A stretch of 20,137 nt of DNA, taken from the NCBI GenBank assembly GCA_018398765.1, contig JAHBMJ010002320.1, forward strand, positions 1-20,137, in the 5' to 3' direction. Position 1 is the stretch's first letter. Every line of letters starts with the position of its first letter. Position numbers and translations under genes: made by a program. The stretch comes from Chromera velia. Lineage: Eukaryota > Sar > Chromeraceae. Below are positions 7,624 to 17,240 of the stretch, one piece after another. The notes beneath the pieces were generated by a model that had not been told where the DNA came from, searched no databases, and saw only the letters and a list, made by a program, of their open reading frames with translations.

Positions 7624-8399
7624 TACGGTTGTGAGTCTATCATCTCTCAGCATCGCTAGTTTAAGTTCAAGTCTAAGTTCAACTGTGAATCTCTCGACTC
7701 TACGAACGGCTAAGGATCTTTTGACATCATATCCCTTAGCTGACTGAGACCTTCAGACTGAGCTGGAGTTTGAAGAGTCTATAGATCTGCCTCTCTGGTC
7801 TAGTCCGTTTGTCCTGCCGCTACCTCCAAAACGGTAGGAAGTTGTTATACCACATATTGTTTTATGCCTATAGACATTCATCATCATCATCATCATTATT
7901 GATAAGTCTATAGGCTATTATGCAATGCTTGAGTCTAAGACAATGCTGTATACGCCATCACCATCAGAAATACAAAATTAGGCTAAACAAATTAGTCTAG
8001 TATAATTTTGTACCTGGTGCTAAAGAATACTAAAGACGGATACTGCTATACTTCCTTGAATACTTCTTCTCAGACTATCTCAGACTCTTTCCTAGACTCT
8101 TTCACCTCTGAGGCTATGCGTATGTGCCTAGGTGTGCCAGTGTGCACATGAGAGTCGGATGATGAGACTGCCATGAATGATCCTATTAAATTTTATCAAA
8201 GATGAAAATGATGATGTGGGACAATAAAAACTAGAGTAAATTTTTTTTTAATTATAGACTTTAAATTATTCTTTAATATGCACAAACTTGCACTGGCACC
8301 TCATTCAGAGTCTGAATCAGCTTAGACACTTTAAAAGTGCGTATTCTGAGTTAAAACATTTAACAAAAATATAGAATGCTGCTACAAAGATTCAATTGC
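7624..8399. other. AT-rich intergenic patch, no gene seen
   Basis: There are stop codons in all frames and AT content rises from about 7850. Apart from the hairpin at 7866-7915 nothing could be assigned. Confidence 0.45.
7866..7915. other. Perfect 10-bp inverted repeat around an ATC microsatellite
   Basis: GCCTATAGAC (7866-7875) and GTCTATAGGC (7906-7915) are exact reverse complements. They are separated by a 30-bp loop made mostly of ATC repeats. A stable stem-loop is possible in DNA or RNA. No function is implied by the context. Confidence 0.5.
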
Positions 8400-8460
8400 A
8401 CGTATACACAAATACATACTACATGCACAGATACAGACACACACATACACACACACACAG
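8400..8460 (+). repeat. CA-rich microsatellite
   Basis: Imperfect ACAC and ATAC repeats end in a clean CA run near 8448-8459. Confidence 0.8.
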
Positions 8461-8687
8461 TCGCCACGTACTGCCATTGGACCATAAATACGCGTGTACA
8501 ACACTGTAGTTCACAGTATCAAACTAGGTATTCAAGGGCCTTAGCAGATCGGCACTCACGTTTTCTAGCAAGCACCACGACAAGTACGGGGGCAAACAGG
8601 CAGGTAAACAGTATGGAAAAAGGGCTTCGAAAGGCAGAACACAAAGTCGTGAAAAGAAGGGGGGGGCATGAAACGAATTATTGGATC

Positions 8688-8823
8688 GGGGAATGATGAA
8701 AAAGGGAAGAGACAGGGGGCTAGACATAGAAAGACTAACTAGATGAAGCACGAAGGGGAATGACGAAAAAGAGAAGAGACAGGGAGCCAGACGTAGAAAG
8801 ACTAACTAGATGAAGCACGAAAA
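8688..8823 (+). repeat. 68-bp tandem duplication
   Basis: 8688-8755 and 8756-8823 are two tandem units sharing GAAAGACTAACTAGATGAAG. By hand comparison the units differ at five internal positions, all transitions. The array lies in the 3' flank of the minus-strand ubiquitin-like gene. Confidence 0.8.
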
Positions 8824-9158
8824 AGAAGAGCAAAGGAAAACCGGAGATAAAGAAGCCGGTGGGTCGATCAGAGAGAAGGGAGTGTGTTCATTCGGTTGAA
8901 CTCCCACACGCACATGAGACATGCAGCTGGGAATACAAATACGTGGAGAGCTTACGGTGGAAAAATGCCTGGATGGCTGTTGAGGCCCCAGGGAAACCAA
9001 AAGGGCTGAAGCGTCCACAGCCACCCTTTCCAGACAAAAATTAATTACGCGCACACGCGTGTGTAAACGCATGGGGAGTGCGTGCGTGCCTGCGTTAGGA
9101 AAAGAGACTCTGCTCATACACATCAGAGTAACACCTGCATCACTGTTTCAGCGCTTGT
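8824..9158. other. 3' flank of the ubiquitin-like gene
   Basis: Open frames exist on both strands, but none shows a recognisable domain. A palindromic CGCGCACACGCGTGTG-type stretch lies near 9049-9063. On the minus strand this would be the 3' untranslated region of the gene that ends at 9159. Confidence 0.4.
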
Positions 9159-9665
9159 TTAAGTCTGCACTCTCGTAACCACATGCACGGAAGACTCGCG
9201 GGACAGCCCTGCCTTCTCTAAGACCTCTTCTTCTTCCAGTTCCTTCCCTCCAAACACAATGCGGACGTCTGCTGGCTGCAGTCCTTCCTGATACTCCAGC
9301 AGGCGCTTCATATGCGCCACCGTTTGGCCTCCCGTGACCATCACTGTGCACTCCTTACCCGAAAGAAACTTGACAAACACCTGGAATGCGCCTCTGCTCC
9401 TGAGAGTGAAGACCACCACTGAGCCCTTTTGAATTCCAAAAAGCCCGATCGGCTCCGCATCCTTTTCGTTCAACACGAACACGCGGCCTGCCCTGAGCAG
9501 AACGTCCGAACCGTCCACTCTCAAAGACGCAGCAACTTTCTGCCGGAGGTCACCAACGGTGCTTTCCGGGGACAGCACCAGTGTCTTCCTTAAGCCGGAA
9601 AGGTCGTCGATGGTAACTTCAATATCATTGGCAGAGGATGAAGAGGCTGGCACGCTCTCTGACAT
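9159..9665 (-). CDS. Protein with two tandem ubiquitin-like domains
   Basis: This is a single-exon gene of 168 codons ending in TAA at 9159. The first true ATG is at 9665; the frame is open a little further, but only to a GTG. After a short Ser-rich leader there are two ubiquitin-fold segments of about 75 residues each. The first (about 14-90) begins DIEVTIDDLSG and contains the STVGDLRQKVA helix. The second (about 93-166) begins FQVFVKFLSGKECTV and contains QTVAHMKRLLEYQEGLQP, RIVFGGKEL and the closing strand SSVHVVTRVQ. That layout follows ubiquitin. The protein ends without Gly-Gly, so it should not be conjugated; such tandem domains usually act as adaptors for proteasome or ubiquitin-binding partners. 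The exact partner is unknown. An undetected upstream exon joined at the CAG before the ATG remains possible. Confidence 0.8.
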   Translation of the reverse strand: MSESVPASSSSANDIEVTIDDLSGLRKTLVLSPESTVGDLRQKVAASLRVDGSDVLLRAGRVFVLNEKDAEPIGLFGIQKGSVVVFTLRSRGAFQVFVKFLSGKECTVMVTGGQTVAHMKRLLEYQEGLQPADVRIVFGGKELEEEEVLEKAGLSRESSVHVVTRVQT

Positions 9666-10312
9666 CTGACAGTCGCGTTTTTCTTTCACAGATTGTCTGA
9701 CCTTTTTCCCGAGAGGTGTGCAGACTGCATGACTGTTCGTGCTATTCCCAATCGCTTGGGCTCCAAGCTCGTCGGTCAGAGAGTAAGAGCGAAAGTCAGT
9801 GCCTGCATGGACATGAAGTTCACGGACACGACGCGGTCTATGTCAGAGTCTCTGCATGCTCCTCTGTCAGGCTCTCTGCAATTAATGGAGTCTGCATGTC
9901 CACTTCGATCGATCGTTTCTTTTGCTTCAATGCATGCTTGGTTAGCTCGGAAACATGCATGCATCGCTACGCGCGCGTAAAGTTCTCTTTTCCGGACCCT
10001 AAATCTTCAGTTCAAGAAGCAGCCTTTCCGGGGGTCCGCGGCAAAACTTTGCCGTCTCTGAAAAAATGGTCCCCAGACTGAGGGCTGAAGTCTCCAGAAA
10101 AGAAAATAAAAATTGACCGTTTTCAAGTCCTTCCCCGACGCCTTTCCTCGACCTTGCTCCTTTCCTCGTTCAAGTATCAACACACCAGGCTTAAGTAGAA
10201 GTTCCTTTTTCGATCACGTGGTGTCTCCTTTCGATCGAGGCCTCTGTCGTCTCTTTGTTGCCTTCCAGCCTTTGACACAGTCCTTTTCTTTCTTTCCAAC
10301 CCTAAGACCAAA
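9666..10312. promoter_or_regulatory. Shared upstream region of the two divergent genes
   Basis: This stretch separates the minus-strand ubiquitin-like gene from the plus-strand glutamine synthetase. It has several TGCATG words and two full TGCATGC(A) sites (9931-9937 and 9956-9963). A CG-alternating run CGCGCGCG lies near 9970. The last 190 bp are pyrimidine-rich, as expected for a leader. The ATG at 10313 has A at -3. A leader intron cannot be excluded. Confidence 0.55.
10215..10220. promoter_or_regulatory. CACGTG palindrome (G-box/E-box)
   Basis: CACGTG lies 93 bp before the glutamine synthetase start codon. It is a classical bHLH or bZIP binding word. A functional role is only a guess. 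Confidence 0.25.
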
Positions 10313-13300
10313 ATGCCGTTCAAGGGACTGCCCTTCAAGTCCGAGAAGGACATGGCTGACTACATCGTGAAGGAGGGAGTCGAACTGGTTGACGCCGTCT
10401 TCACAGACCCCATCGGCGTGCAGCATCACTGCACTTTCGCAGCCTCTGAGGTCTGCCTGCAGGGAACTTTTTGAAAACGGAAGTAGGGGCTCTCCACTTC
10501 TTTTAGAGACGAGTACTTGGGAGGCTCTCTGCTTCAAGTTGGGGGTTCCTGTCAAGCGTTCCTGCTTTATATGTCAACGTTCTATTGTGGTTGAAGGTGA
10601 AATCGTGTCGGTTCGAAGAAAAGCAGTCAAGACTTTGGGTTCTTTTTGTAAGTTCTCCCTGCCTTGATTCTTTTCTCTTCTTTCTTTCTGATGTGCAGTG
10701 CAAAGAGGATGACCTCAAAGACGGGTTCGCCTTCGACGGCTCCTCCATTCGTCTCTTTAAGTCCATCGAGAAGTCAGACATGGTCATGAAGCCCGGTCAG
10801 TCAGTCAGTCGGTGAGTCAGTTACTGAGTCAGATGCGTCTCTTTCTGATGATGAAGTGAAACCAGGGAGCCGATAACAGAAAGACAGACAAGCAGTCAGC
10901 CCGCCGACAGAAAGAGAAGGACTGTCGCAAAGGAGAGAAGGTCGTTTCAGTGATAGAGTCCGGTCCTCACTCAATCTCTGCGACCGTTCGTTCTCTGATG
11001 AGCTCCTGTCGCCTGCCCCGTCACATGCCTGCCCTCGTACCGCACCTGCCTGGTTGTCTTTTCTTGCCTGTGTGGTCGAGACTCCTGCTTTGCCCGGTAG
11101 TTCGCCGAAAGACAGTCGTGACTGTTTGCATGCCAGCATGGAGAAGGACTTCTCTCCTCTTGGCCTTTTGGGGGCACTCCTGAGTCTTCTCTTGGTTCTC
11201 TTCCTTATTCCTCTGTTTTGCCATCTACTCTAACCTCATGTCATCTCACCCCGTCCTGTAAAATCTGAGCTTATCTCATCTCAGTGGGAAGAGTTTCTTG
11301 AAGAGTGACTGACTGTGTGTCCGCTTAGACCATCCTCTTCCTTCCAGCGCCCTTCCTAACTGTATGCCTCAGACAAGCATCTGATCGAGCTTCCCGTTAG
11401 TTGGGGGTCTGCCGGAGAGGAAACGAGGCTGGCTTGCAGTGTTTTGAAGAGAGAGAATTGGGTGTTCAGTGTCTCTCTCGCCAAAGTCAAATGAGAATGT
11501 CGATCGGCCTACAGAAACGACGGGGGGGGGGATTGAATGCGTTCTGTTGGGTACCCTTCTTGGTTTCTCTTTCGGTCTCTCTTCGTGAGGGAGATCTTGA
11601 CGGTGTTGTTCGTTCCGTCGTGGCTGTGTTGGGCCCGTGCTTTCTGTGTGTGGGTGCGCGTGCGTGTGTGTCATCGCGTCGCCCCGTGTTCGGGGGGGTC
11701 TGTAGAGACAGGCAGACAGACGAGCACTGATAGAAAGGAAGGAAAGCAGTCAGACAGACAGCCTGTGGCGCGCTCCTGTTCGTCTTCTGTGTTTCCTTTG
11801 CCGAGAGAGAAGCGCGTCTGTCTCTGTCTCAGTCTCTGTCTCCTTCTCACAGATCTTCCTCCCGCCTTCTGGAGGCTGTCTGTCTGTTTGTTGTTCTCGA
11901 TCGTGTCCAACCTGTCGTTCTGTTCGCTGGACCTCCCGGGTCTTTGATGGATTCTCAGTCTCCTTCCTCCCTCTGTCTCTCCCTCCCTCCGTGTTCCTTC
12001 TTCTTTTTGCGTGTCTTGTCTGTCTGTCGTCTGTCCGCCGATTTGCCCTTTGATCTATCTGGATTGGCGCTGTGGAACAAATCATTCTGTCTGCCTTCCT
12101 TGGCTTTGGTCGATCGATGGTCTTGACCGACCTACCTACCTTGCTGCCTGGCAGTCTGGTGCTGAGGGATGAGCCTTGGGTGCTTGCTTTTTTTGTGTCT
12201 GTATTCGCACCTAAGGAAGGAACGAAGGAGGGAGGGAAGGAAGGAAGGAGGGAAGGAACGAAGGAGGGAAGGAAGGAGGGAAGGAAGGAAGGAGGGAAGG
12301 AAGGGAAGGAAGGAAGGAGGGAAGGAAGGAAGGAAAGAAGGAAGGAGGGAAGGAAGGAGGGAAGGGCGGAAGGAAGTTCTCTCTTTGCATGCAAAGGCTT
12401 CATCATCAGCCTCCCTCCTCTGCTCTCCTCTGGATGAGCCATGCATGCAACAAAAAAAATTCCACTCGATCGATCCCAAAACGATGAGTGTCGAGATTTC
12501 AAGTGAGACTTTTGGTTTGTCTGGTTCAAAAAGGAAAAGGAAACTGTCCGTCGCTCTGGCTATGAACTTTTCTGGATGGCAGTTCCATCTCTCGATGCTC
12601 TGTCTGTCTCCACATGCGTACAGCTTGGATTCTTCTGTCAGCGCATGTGTACAGTCTCTCTTACGTGCGTGCATGCATGTCTTTCACCCAAGTCAGTTCA
12701 CCATACTCTTTCTGTCTCTCTCTCTCTCCCTCTGTGTGTGTGTGTGTGTGTGCAGACATCACCACTTGCTTCATTGATCCTTTCTGGAAGGCAAAGGTCA
12801 TGCGTGTGACATGCACGATCTTTGATAATGAGGGCAACCCCTTTGACAGGGACCCGCGCGCAATGTGCGCGAAAGCCAAGGAATACCTCAAGTCCACTGG
12901 TCTGGGCGACCAGGTGTTCTTCGGCCCCGAGCCTGAGTTCTTCGTGTTTGACTCAGTCAAGTTCTGCGCAAAGCCCAACAAAATCATGATGGAGCTCACC
13001 GGAGAAGACGCCCCTTTCTCCATGGATGCTGACCACCCGAACATCGGACACAGGCTCAACCACAAGCAGTTCTATTTCCCCACGGCTCCCATCGACCCCA
13101 CACACGACCTCAGATCCGAAATGCTCCTCACCATGGGCAAGGTGGGTAAGTGGGGTTGACTGACTGTATAAGATAAGCATTCACAGACCGACCGCTCCCA
13201 CTATATGCAGCTGCTCCTTTTCTCATGAGGGTGTTGCCGTGTCAGTCGTGACTGCAGGGCTGTGGCTCCGCCGTTTCATTTCAGTATGAATGAAGAAGTC

Positions 13301-15662
13301 CTACAGAGGGGTCTTTCCTGCTTCGACAAGAAAGAAAAAAAGAAAAAAGAAAGAAGAAAAATCGCACTTTGTTGCCTGCCCCCCTTTCTCTTCCTTTCCT
13401 TCTCTGTCGGTTCTCCTGTGAGTTCTCTGTGCGTGTGCATGTGGGTTCCTCTTTTTCTCCTCCTTTTTCTCTCTCTACCTCTCTGTCTCTCTGTGTGGGC
13501 GTACACCAACAAACACTTCTTCCTCCCTCCCTGTCTTTCTTCTTTCTTTCTTTCTTTTTCTTTCTTTTCTTTCTTTCTTTCTTTTCTTTCTTTTTTTCTT
13601 TCTTTCTTTTCTTTCTTTCTTTTCTTTTCTTTCTTTTCTCTCTTTCTTTCTTTTCTTTCTTTTCTTTCTTTTCTTTCTTTTCTTTCTTTTCTTTCTTTTC
13701 TTTCTTTCTTTTCTTTCTTTTCTTTCTTTTCTTTCTTTTCTTTCTTTTCTTTCTTTCTTTTCTTTCTTTTCTTTCTTTTCTTTTCTTTCTTTTCTTTCTT
13801 TTCTTTCTTTCTTTCTTTCTTTCTTTCTGCCTTCCTAACTTCCTTCAGGTCGGTCTTCCCATTGAGAAGCACCATCACGAAGTCGCTGCCTGTCAGTCCG
13901 AGCTCGGCATTGCCTTCGACGAGATGGTGCACTGCGCGGACAACGTGATGGTCTACAAGTACTGCGTCAAGATGGTCGCCAAGAAGTACGGCAAAGTGGC
14001 CACCTTCATGCCCAAGCCCCTGTTCGGTGACAACGGCACAGGCATGCACGTCCACCAGTCTATCTGGAAGGGGGGCACCAACACCTTCTTCGACGAGAAG
14101 GGTGCTTACTGCAAGCTCTCTGCCGCGTGTATGCACTACATCGGCGGTCTCCTGACGCACGCCCCCTCTGTGCTGGCGTTCTCCAACCCCTCCGTGAACT
14201 CCTACAAGAGACTGGTCCCCGGATACGAGGCCCCGACCAACTTGGTGTTCTCCAAGGGGAACAGGTCTGCTGCCGTGCGCATTCCGCTCTTCAGGGGAGA
14301 CAACCCCAAGGTCAGGCGGGCAGGCAGGGAAAGGGAGGGGGTCCGCTGGTCTCTCTCCTTGTGGTATTGTTTTCATTGGAGACAAAGATAAGAAATCGGA
14401 TGAGCTTTTCGTCTTCCCATGTTGAATCAGAGGAGATGCCAGCGCTTTAATGGCGCCCAATGAGGATTGAAGAAGAGAGGGCCAAAAAGAGGAGACGGGA
14501 GAGGGAGGAACACAAAAAGGAGATGAAAGACTGGGATGAGGGGTTCACCGTTCTGTATACATGCCTGACTGTGACTGACTGACTGACTGACTGACTGATT
14601 GACTCTCTGAATACTTACTTGACGACTGCAGGCCAAGCGTTTGGAGTTCCGTTGCCCCGACCCCTCCTGCTGCCCCTACCTGGCCTTTGCTGCCATGCTG
14701 ATGGCCGGTATTGACGGCATCAAGAACAAGATATCCCCCGGGGAGCCTGCGGACTTCGATATCTTCGAGATGTCCGCCGAGGAAAAGGCCGCCAAGGGAA
14801 TGAGGAGCACCCCCCAGAACCTCCTCGAAGTCTCGGTACGTCAGTCAGTCAGTCAGTGAGTCAAGACGACAGTGCGCACTGTGCTTTTCGTTCTGAACAC
14901 CAACAGATGTTGAAACAGAAATCAGTCGAGAGACATTTCTTCATGTTCGGATGAGACAGGGAGAGGGGGGGACGAAATGAAGGAGTGGAGCAGACGGAAG
15001 GCGCGAGTGAGTCTTTGATGAGTCGATAGAGGGAGTATGGGAGGGAGGGACATGGGGGTGCGACAGGACGAGACAATCAATTAGATGATCTGGATAACGG
15101 CCATACGATATCCATGGGGGGGGTGACTGATGTCTGGAGGGTGCGCTTTCTTTCTCTCTCTTTCTTCTGGTTTCGCTTGGTTTGTCTGTCTCGCTTTATC
15201 GATGTTTCTTTTTTACTAAGTGCTCTGGTCCTGTCCTTGCCTTTTGCTTTCTAGCCTTCTTTCTCTTCGTTCGTCTTGTGTGCGGTCCGACCGCTTGAAC
15301 GCGTGTGTGCATGCGCATATCTTAGCGATTCATGCCAGACTGGGAGGGGACTTGAAGTCCTGTTCTTAGGGGGGAAATGCACTTAGTGACAAGCATCGTC
15401 CGTCGCGATTCTTTCTCTGTTCCTTCCGCACGTATGTGTGTGTGTTGTCTCCTCTCCTCCCCTCTTCCTTCCCCTTGCTTGCTTTCGACTGACTTTGCTC
15501 TGCATGCAGAAAGCTCTGGAGGGCGACCACGACTTCCTCCTCCAGGGCGACGTCTTCAAGAAGGACTTCATCGAGGCCTACATCGAGTATAAGAAGACCG
15601 AGTTCATCACCTGCGATCTTGTCCCCAACCCCAAGGAATTCGAAATGTACTTCTCTTGCTAA
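10313..15662 (+). CDS. glnA: Glutamine synthetase class I, six exons
   Basis: This enzyme makes glutamine from glutamate, ammonium and ATP and works as a dodecamer. Exons: 10313-10450, 10699-10795, 12756-13141, 13849-14310, 14632-14835 and 15510-15662 (TAA at 15660). All five introns are GT-AG and the frame is preserved, giving 479 residues. Motifs: DGSS (59-62), metal-binding GPEPEFF (135-141), HHHEVA (215-220) with a following Glu at 225, [10 protein letters not shown] (269-278), [13 protein letters not shown] (324-336), NRSAAVRIP (345-353) and the C-terminal EFEMYFSC. A segment after GPEPEFF of the size typical of the beta subtype, and the long C-terminus, favour beta-type class I. The regulatory Tyr of the bacterial NLY motif is replaced by Phe406 (DIFEMSAEE), so control by adenylylation is not expected. 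No targeting peptide is obvious, so the enzyme is probably cytosolic. Confidence 0.95.
10796..10815 (+). repeat. AGTC tetranucleotide repeat at the donor of intron 2
   Basis: The donor used by the reading frame is the first GTCAGT at 10796. It sits inside a GTCA tandem repeat that offers three identical donor-like sites. A better consensus GTGAGT follows at 10812. Use of the later site would add 16 bases and break the frame. Confidence 0.7.
12206..12373 (+). repeat. GGAA/GGGA purine tract in intron 2
   Basis: An imperfect array of GGAAGGAAGGAGG-type units of about 160 bp lies within the 1960-bp second intron (10796-12755). Long frames on both strands here are repeat artefacts. The rest of the intron is pyrimidine-rich on the plus strand, with no gene recognised. 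Confidence 0.85.
13527..13828 (+). repeat. CTTT/CTTTT pyrimidine tract in intron 3
   Basis: About 300 bp of almost uninterrupted C and T, in tetra- and pentanucleotide units, end 20 bp before the acceptor at 13848. The tract makes up over 40% of the 707-bp intron. It acts in effect as a greatly extended polypyrimidine tract. Frames running through it on either strand are artefacts. Confidence 0.9.
14566..14600 (+). repeat. GACT tandem repeat near the acceptor of intron 4
   Basis: About seven GACT units lie roughly 30 bp before the AG at 14630-14631. The repeat is the reverse complement of the AGTC repeats at the donors of introns 2 and 5. Confidence 0.75.
14836..14865 (+). repeat. AGTC repeat at the donor of intron 5
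   Basis: The intron opens GTACGTCAGTCAGTCAG and continues as a TCAG array. The other end of the same intron has CGACTGACT at 15486-15494, which can pair with it. Confidence 0.7.
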
Positions 15663-17240
15663 GCAGAAGGCAGGAGGAAGGAAGAAGGGGAGGGGCCTGA
15701 CGAATTCGAGGGAGGAGGGAGGAGAAACGTAACGCCGAAGGATTGACTGACACAGAGAGAGATTTGAGTTGAGGGAGGGAGGAGAGACGGAGAATTTGGC
15801 GTGATCGATCGACCGATCGATCTGAGAAGTGGGAGGCAGGCAAACGAGGCATAGTAGAGGAGGAGGAGGAAAATCTTTCCCTCTCTCTTTTTCCCTCCCT
15901 ATCCATCTCACACGCTTTCTTTAGAGCCTCGAAGAGGAGGAGAGGAGAGAAGGGCAAAGAAGGAAGAAAGAAACAAGGAAAGGTTAGGATGGGCACCACT
16001 TTGCATTGCACTTAGATTTTTTCTTTTCTTGCCTCTCGACTCGATTTTTCTCTTTTTGTTTTTGAATTTCTGTTGGGCAGAGAAGAGAAGAGAAGAGTAG
16101 AGAGAAAAGGGGCGTGGTCAGAGAGGAGTTTCTATCCTTCGTTCCTCCCTGTGTCGACCGAGAGCACAGAAAGAAAATAGAGGAGAGACGGGTCGTGGAG
16201 GGGGACTTTTTTGAAAGAAAGGAAGAAAGAAAAAATTGAGTCACTTGGACGTCCGGACACATATACTCTTCTGTAAGCGAGATACAACAACAGAAAATGG
16301 CGATATATGTGTATGTGTGGCGAGAGATTTCATTCAGTAGTAAAATGCCCACATGCACACCTTCAGACCTGGCTTGGCTGCTGGTTGGCTGATTGGCATA
16401 GAGAGAAAGAGCATCTAGCTTGGGCGGGCGGACCACATGCATGCACGAAGACGGAGACGGAGACCGCATGTTGCGATGGTCATGTGCTGGTCTCGTTTCC
16501 TCTCTTCTCGTCTTTTTTTGCGTTTTTTTCTGCATTGCGTTTTTGATTAAGTAAGGTGCATGGGTGTGTGTGTGCTCCTTTTTTTCTTCCTTTTCTTTCT
16601 CTCCTTGATGGGGTGCGCTTGTTTCTTTCTTTCTTTCGCCTTTTCTGTCTGTCTGTCTCTCTTTGTGTCCCGCTCTCTGTCTCAAGAGAGGGGAAAATTT
16701 CTTTTCGTTCTTTTCCTCTTCCTCTGCCATTCGTCTTGGTCTCTTTCAACCTCATCTCTCTGTTTCCATCTTTCCCTCTTTCCTTCTGTTGTGCTGACGT
16801 TACGGAATGACTGGATCAAAACAACCAATGTGTTCCTCCTTACTGTTCCTGGCCCCGGCTCGTCCAATCCGTCTGTTTGGTTGGTCGGTTCACTCAACAT
16901 TCGTCCGGGCTGTTGTTCTTCCTTCCAATTTTGAACAAACGATCAAGCAAAAGTGATCAATGAATGGATGAGTTGGAGGACATGCCAAAAGGATGAATTT
17001 CTCCTTTAGGTACATGGCGACTGGTGCTGTCTGTACTCTTTTTTTGTCTTTCTGTCTCTGTCCAGTGTGGCAAAATCGTGTGTGAAACTGTGTATGCGTG
17101 AATGAACCCAAACAAATGCGAGATTGTCTTTTTGTAACAGCCCATGCACCGTGTGGATTCCACTGTGGAACTTGATCAAGAGTTTCAGATCCTTTTTTCT
17201 TTTTCCAACCATTCAGCATACTGAGCAGATATGTCATAAT
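15663..17240. other. 3' flank of glutamine synthetase, no further gene seen
   Basis: The first part is purine-rich and presumably holds the 3' untranslated region. The middle (about 16490-16800) is pyrimidine-rich. A 248-codon minus-strand frame at 15984-16730 is low in complexity, with runs of Lys, Glu and Ser, and shows no domain. I treat it as a composition artefact. Confidence 0.5.

Noticed and set aside
10812-10817. GTGAGT as the donor of intron 2
   Set aside because: It is closer to consensus, but it would add 16 bases and break the conserved frame. The GTCAGT at 10796 restores the expected Asp codon.
11750-12674. Overlapping frames on both strands through the GGAA tract
   Set aside because: Pure repeat translation (Ser-Phe-Leu-Pro or Lys-Glu-Gly-Arg) inside intron 2.
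13527-13828. CRISPR-like or satellite array
   Set aside because: It is a simple pyrimidine microsatellite with no spacer structure.
13369-14391. Plus-strand frame of 340 codons through the CTTT tract
   Set aside because: Only its last part (exon 4) is real. The Phe/Leu/Ser-rich first part is intron 3 sequence, and exon 3 joins at 13849 with the correct frame.
13276-14460. Long minus-strand frame of 394 codons overlapping glutamine synthetase exon 4
   Set aside because: It consists largely of Lys and Glu from the CTTT tract and is antisense to a certain exon.
15984-16730. 248-codon minus-strand frame downstream of glutamine synthetase
   Set aside because: Low-complexity charged and Ser-rich composition, no domain, and it lies in a composition-biased 3' flank.
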